The notes under the pieces: generated by a model | What the model was told of the DNA's origin: nothing | Seen by the model: only the letters and a program-made list of their open reading frames with translations | The model's database searches: none | Translations under genes and position numbers: made by a program | Shown: positions 59,894 through 64,000 of the stretch, one piece after another | How the letters are laid out: each line of letters opens with the position of its first letter | Numbering within the stretch: the first letter of the stretch is position 1 | From: Jaltomata sinuosa | Taxonomy: Eukaryota; Streptophyta; Magnoliopsida; Solanales; Solanaceae | DNA length: 64,000 bases | Assembly: GCA_003996215.1 (NCBI GenBank) | Contig: QJPP01001947.1 | Coordinates: forward strand, 1-64,000 | Direction: 5' to 3'

Positions 59894-62654
59894 TCAAGCT
59901 GGAACGGAATCCAAAGGAAAGAGATGAGGGTACTTGGCTTTCATGGCTGATTCCGCTTCCCAAGTAGCTCCTTCAACAAGCTGATTTCTCCAAAGAAATT
60001 TTACCGAAGTGACTTCTTTGTTCCTCAACCTCCTAATCTGATGATCAAGAATCTCCATGGGAACCTCCTCATAGGTGAGACGATCCTTCATACCTACATC
60101 CTCCAACGGAACAATCAAGGTCGGATCACCAACACACTTCTTCAACAAGGAAACATGGAAAACCGGATGAACCGCTTCTAATTGTATTAGAAAATCCAAC
60201 TCATAAGCAATACTACCAACTCTCCTCAGAGTCCGATAAGGACCTACAAAATGGGGACTAAGTTTTCCCTTTTTGCCAAATCTCATCACACCCTTCATGG
60301 GTGACACTTTCAGAAAAACCCAATCATCAACTTCAAATTCCAACTCTCTTCTTCTCACATCCGCATACGATTTCTGTCAGCTCTATGTGGTTTTCAACCT
60401 CCACTTAATAAGCTGAACCTTCTCCATAGTCTCATGAACCAAATTGGGACCAATCAAAGCTGCCTCACCTACCTCAAACCAACTAATAGCAGATCTATAC
60501 CTCCGACCATAAAGTGCTTATACGGAGCCATCTGGATGTTGGAGTGAAAACTGTTATTGTAGGCAAACTCGATAAGAGGTAAATGATCATCCTAATTACC
60601 TTTGAAGTCAATTACACAATATCTCAACATATCCTCCAAAGTCTGAATAGTACGCTCTGCCTGACCATCTGTTTGGGGTTGAAAAGTTGTGCTAAGCTTC
60701 ACCTGAGTACCAAGACCTCTCTGAAACGATCTCTAAAACTGAGTACCCCTATCAGAATTGATGGACAAAGGAACACTATGCAATCGAACTATCTCCTAGA
60801 TGTAGAGTCTAGCATAATCGTCTGCTGAATCCATAGTCTTAACAGCCAAGAAATAGGATGACTTGGTTATCCGGTCGATAATCACCCAAATGGAATCATG
60901 TTTCCTTCGAGTACGAGGCAAACCTGTAATTAAGTCCATATTGATTACTTCACACTTCCAAGTAGGAAGGTCAGTATCCTGAATCATGCCACCCGATAGC
61001 TGATGCTCCGCCTTTACTTGCTGACAGTTGGGACACTTAGCCACAAAATCGGCTGTCTCCTTCTTCATACCATTCCACCAATAGACTTCTCGTAGATCAC
61101 GGTACATCTTGGTGGCACCGAGGTGAATGGAATATCTAGAACTATAAGCCTCAGTCAAAATCAGCTGTCGCAACCCATCTACATCTGGCACACATAATCG
61201 ACCCTGATAACGAAGCACATCATCTCCCCCTTAGGAGAAAACCTTAACTCTTTGATGATGGAATGAACCCTTAAGCTGAAGCAAAATAGGATCACTGTCT
61301 TATTTCGCCTTCACTTCGGCTACCAAGGATGATTCGGAACCATTCTGAACAATAACATCACCTTCTGTCGAGTCCATAAGGCGAACTCCCAATCGAGCTA
61401 GCGTATGAACCTCTTTAACAAATTCCTTCTTCCCTTCTTGACTGAAGATACACTCCCCATCGACAATCTACTAAGTTCATCCGCCACAACCATTGGCCTT
61501 ACCCAGATGGTAAAGCACAATCATGTCGTAATCTTTAAGAAGCTCAAGCCATCTTCTTTGTCGCAAATTCAATTTCTTCTTGGTGAACACATATTGAAGA
61601 CTCTTATGATCGGTGAACATATCGACGTGCACTCCATACAAGTAATGTCTCCAAATCTTCAAAGCAAAGACCATGGCTGCTAACTGAAGATCATGAGTAG
61701 GGTAGTTCTTCTCATAAGTCTTAAGTTGTATAGAGGCATAAGAAATCACTTTACCACGTTGCATCAAAAAACAACCCAAACTAATTCTAGAAGCATCACA
61801 ATACACAACAAAGTCATCTAGGCCCTCGGGTAGGGCCAACACTGGAGCTATGGTCAATCTAGTCTTCAATTCCTGAAAGTTCTTCTCACATAAATCAAAC
61901 CACTGGAATTTTACCTTCTTCTGAGTCAATCGATTAAAAGGGGTAGCAATGGAAGAAAACCCTTCCATGAACCTCCTGTAATAACCAGCCAAACCCAAAA
62001 AGCTTCTAATACCAGACAAGGAAGTAGGTCTAGGCCAGTTCTTTACTGCCTCTATCTTTTGAGAATCAACCCAAATACCATCCCTAGTTACAATATGACC
62101 TAGAAAAGCAACAGACTGCATCCAAAACTCACACTTGCTAAACTTAGAAAATAACTGCAGGTCCTTGAGAGTTTGCAACACAACTCTCAAATGGTCCGCA
62201 TGCTCCCCCTCACTCTGAGAATAGATGAGTATATCATCAATGAACACAATCACAAACATATCCAAAAAGCATGCAGCCAATCCATACTAAGAATAACATC
62301 AAAATCAGTCATCTCTAGCTCTACTAAATCCGCTAAAGTGATTCTATGAAGGACTGAGATAGGGAAATTTTGGTAGATTTTTTTGGCTAGGACTTATTCA
62401 ACAACAGGAGTAGAAACACTAAAAGGTTCTAAAAGTAATTTAGGACAAATTTTGAATTTTCATGCTACATAAGGGGTCATAAAAGATAAGAAGGCACCGG
62501 GTCTAACAAAGCATATACATCAAAAGAAAAGACTTTCAACATACCAATAACAACATCTGGGGAACCCTCCTAGTCCTGATGAGAGGACATAGAATAAAGG
62601 CAGTTCTGGCGTTGACCACCAGAACTAGAAGATGTGCCCTGCTGGGATGGTCGA
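59894..62654 (-). pseudogene. pol of XY: protease end, reverse transcriptase half, RNase H, integrase, chromodomain (broken)
   Basis: Minus-strand order: gag C-terminus (RPSQQGTSSSSGGQRQN, from 62654); protease (VYALLDP, then TDFDVILSMDWL near 62290); a deletion and frameshift removing the N-terminal part of RT; RT palm with an intact FVIVFIDDILIYS (from 62265) through SFLGLAGYYRRFME; RNase H with YCDAS, DLQLAA and FTDHKSLQY (to 61477); integrase zinc region with CPNCQQVKAEHQ (61000-61060); integrase core with MDLITGLPRT, NSDRGTQF and QTDGQAERT, so all three DDE residues are visible; the C-terminus HFVGPYRTLRRVG; and ATWEAESAMKAKYPHLF, the chromodomain-like end. Stops in RT-integrase linker and core make it inactive. 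Confidence 0.88.
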
Positions 62655-62795
62655 TGTAACACCCTGGAACTTGATCCAACATTAAACTTAAGAAATCTAA
62701 AAATTTTGAACTTTCCAGGAATGATGGGTCGAAACCACGGACCGTTGTTTAAACCATGATTCATGGAGTGGATCTATGATTTAAGTCTGTCAGAA
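62655..62795 (+). repeat. LTR start fragment, plus strand
   Basis: TGTAACACCCTGG… matches the first 141 bp of the XY LTR. By eye it is closer to the inverted LTR (about 16% different) than to the left LTR. It is joined to gag/protease on the left and to the LTR of Z on the right. Confidence 0.8.
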
Positions 62796-63824
62796 TCACC
62801 CTTCAAATAAGTCGTACTAACTTGGAATCCTGCCTAATCCAAACCATGGCCTCCGCCTACAATAGCATGATAAAAGATATAAAACGAAAAGAAGTGACAA
62901 GCATAGAAACCAATGATAAAAGACTACTCTGCCATGAAATCCTCTCCTAATCATAACTAAGGATTCACTAACTAACCATGCTAAGGCTACGGGCAACCTA
63001 AACTAAGGTTTAACAAGAAACACTATTATATGGTCCCGGAATTAGCCAAATGTTCAAAAAATAATTAAAGCCTAATTCTACCCTATAACCTAACCCTAGA
63101 ATCCATGAAACTTATAAAATATACTATTTACCTGAGTTAAGTCTAAAAAAGGTAAACCGTAACCTACCTCGAGACTGAACCACAAACACAAATCGTCACT
63201 CGGGACCCTTTCCCTTTTGAAGTACCCTGGAATGCTGCCACACTATCATAAACACATTCTACATGTAAAGATGGAAACAATGACACCCATATTTATATTT
63301 AGAATTTTGGGCAAGAAAGGAGGTCAAAAATTGACCCAGGGCTCATCAATGGAATCAGAATTAACAATTGCAATTATGCTCCCTACGAGGTAAAGGACGC
63401 ATGCCCCAAATTTGGACAGAAACATGAGTGATTTTGGACCTCATATGCTTTAAAACTATAACTTTGAAGAAGAACCATGCAAATTCAAGCCCAAATCAAG
63501 AACGAAAAATGGAATTAAAGACTAGACGCATACGAAAATGAGAGGGGGAATAAATTTACCTCAAATGCTCAAGAAATTGACAAGGAATGGTGAACAATGG
63601 ACCTTAACCAAGCTCTATTATTTCAATGGAAAAGTTCTCAACACTTAGGAAAATAATTAAGAAGATGGTCCTTTAAACTTACAACGATTGTCGCTGTTGT
63701 GGAAATTTCATCACAAGGACAATGTTACTAAAATGGAAAAAGCACACAAAAACAGAGGTGGGAGAACAATGCTCCCTCTGCAGGAGAACCTCTAGCTCTG
63801 CAGGAGTGGCACCACAAAAGTGGA
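62796..63824 (-). repeat. 5' LTR of Z, outer piece
   Basis: 63370-63824 matches 41731-42190 of the 3' LTR; the remainder is U5-side sequence not preserved there. No gene. Confidence 0.72.
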
Positions 63825-64000
63825 AGATGTACCAGGATTTCATGGCACTTTCAATGATTAAAACTAAGAATTTTTAGAGTTCTTAAATATGTTTTGTTCG
63901 ATATGATGCTCATTTGCTACTTGTGCAGAGAAAAAAGTTGGAACCATAAAAGATATGAATAGTTGTTGTTTCTAGGCTGAAAGTGATGCCTAACGGGTGT
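63825..64000 (+). mobile_element. Start of a C-family LTR, plus strand, running off the window
   Basis: It matches the sense start of the C LTR (the complement of 28390-28565), including the TTTCATGGCACTTTC and ACGGGTGT landmarks. It interrupts the LTR of Z. Confidence 0.75.

Larger units (their letters stand above)
54045..62795 (+). mobile_element. Rearranged chromovirus XY with inverted 3' LTR and pol
   Basis: Order: LTR plus (54045-56240), primer site, gag plus (56444-57536), LTR minus (57537-59660), polypurine tract minus, pol minus (59894-62654), LTR start plus (62655-62795). At 57536 gag stops at codons for GGR with bases TCGAC. At 62654 the minus-strand reading starts TCGAC and goes on RPSQQGTSSS in the same frame, the expected continuation of this gag type. 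An element inserted into itself, with 5-bp duplication, would leave this. The two outer plus LTRs are not equally close to the inverted LTR, which complicates that reading. Confidence 0.7.
41731..63824 (-). mobile_element. Element Z: degenerate chromovirus (Del/Tekay type)
   Basis: It carries a 3' LTR (41731-42762), pol (42817-45734), protease (53222-53597) and a 5' LTR in two pieces (53598-54044 and 62796-63824). It is interrupted by F and XY, and its outer LTRs by the A/B tandem and a C-like LTR. Gag and primer site are deleted: the LTR end joins the protease directly at 53597/53598. It is the oldest layer visible. Confidence 0.75.

Overview
This window looks like plant nuclear heterochromatin. 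Essentially every base I can assign belongs to an LTR retrotransposon of the Ty3/Gypsy superfamily. The polymerase and chromodomain style, the gag types and the LTR ends (TGTAACACCCC…TGACA, TGATAACGCTC…CATCA) suggest a dicot, most likely a Solanaceae species. That species call is from recognition only. I see no host gene, tRNA, rRNA or CRISPR. No flank of the outermost element is visible.

The layout is a nest up to four levels deep. The outermost element is Z (minus strand, chromovirus/Del-Tekay type). Its 3' LTR lies at 41731-42762, its pol at 42817-45734, a protease piece at 53222-53597, and its 5' LTR is split between 53598-54044 and 62796-63824. A tandem of two gag-only elements, A and B (plus strand, roughly 2664-41730), abuts and interrupts the 3' LTR of Z. 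A and B share a middle LTR (30111-33888). A is interrupted by N1 (3821-9989, plus) and by C (10495-28565, minus). C is in turn interrupted by D (14450-21283, minus; perfect target duplication GAAAC) and by a solo LTR, S (22432-24674). The pol of Z is interrupted by F (45740-53216, minus; perfect target duplication GTAAG). The 5' LTR of Z contains a rearranged element, XY (54045-62795). An LTR on the minus strand (1-2663) and a C-like LTR start (63825-64000) run off the two ends.

Two functional groups are present. Z and XY are chromoviruses with protease, reverse transcriptase, RNase H, integrase and a C-terminal chromodomain-like end; both are broken. N1, C, D and F are Tat/Athila-like elements that use a tRNA-Asp-type primer site. 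They encode gag or gag-protease but no reverse transcriptase or integrase, so they must have moved with enzymes supplied from elsewhere. D is the youngest: its LTRs are nearly identical and it keeps one open 848-codon gag-protease gene. A and B are also gag-only, with 3.6-3.8 kb LTRs and in-frame stops shared between copies.

Three observations deserve most attention. (1) XY has its gag on the plus strand followed by its 3' LTR, pol and protease in inverted order. The two halves of one gag reading frame are separated by the inversion and overlap by a 5-bp TCGAC, which is what integration of an element into itself would leave. (2) Almost every LTR family here, whatever its lineage, carries its own array of CpG-rich palindromes in U3, and where a TATA box can be recognised the array lies just upstream of it. 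(3) The four Tat/Athila-like families share conserved non-coding blocks and hairpins in their 3' halves although their LTRs differ.
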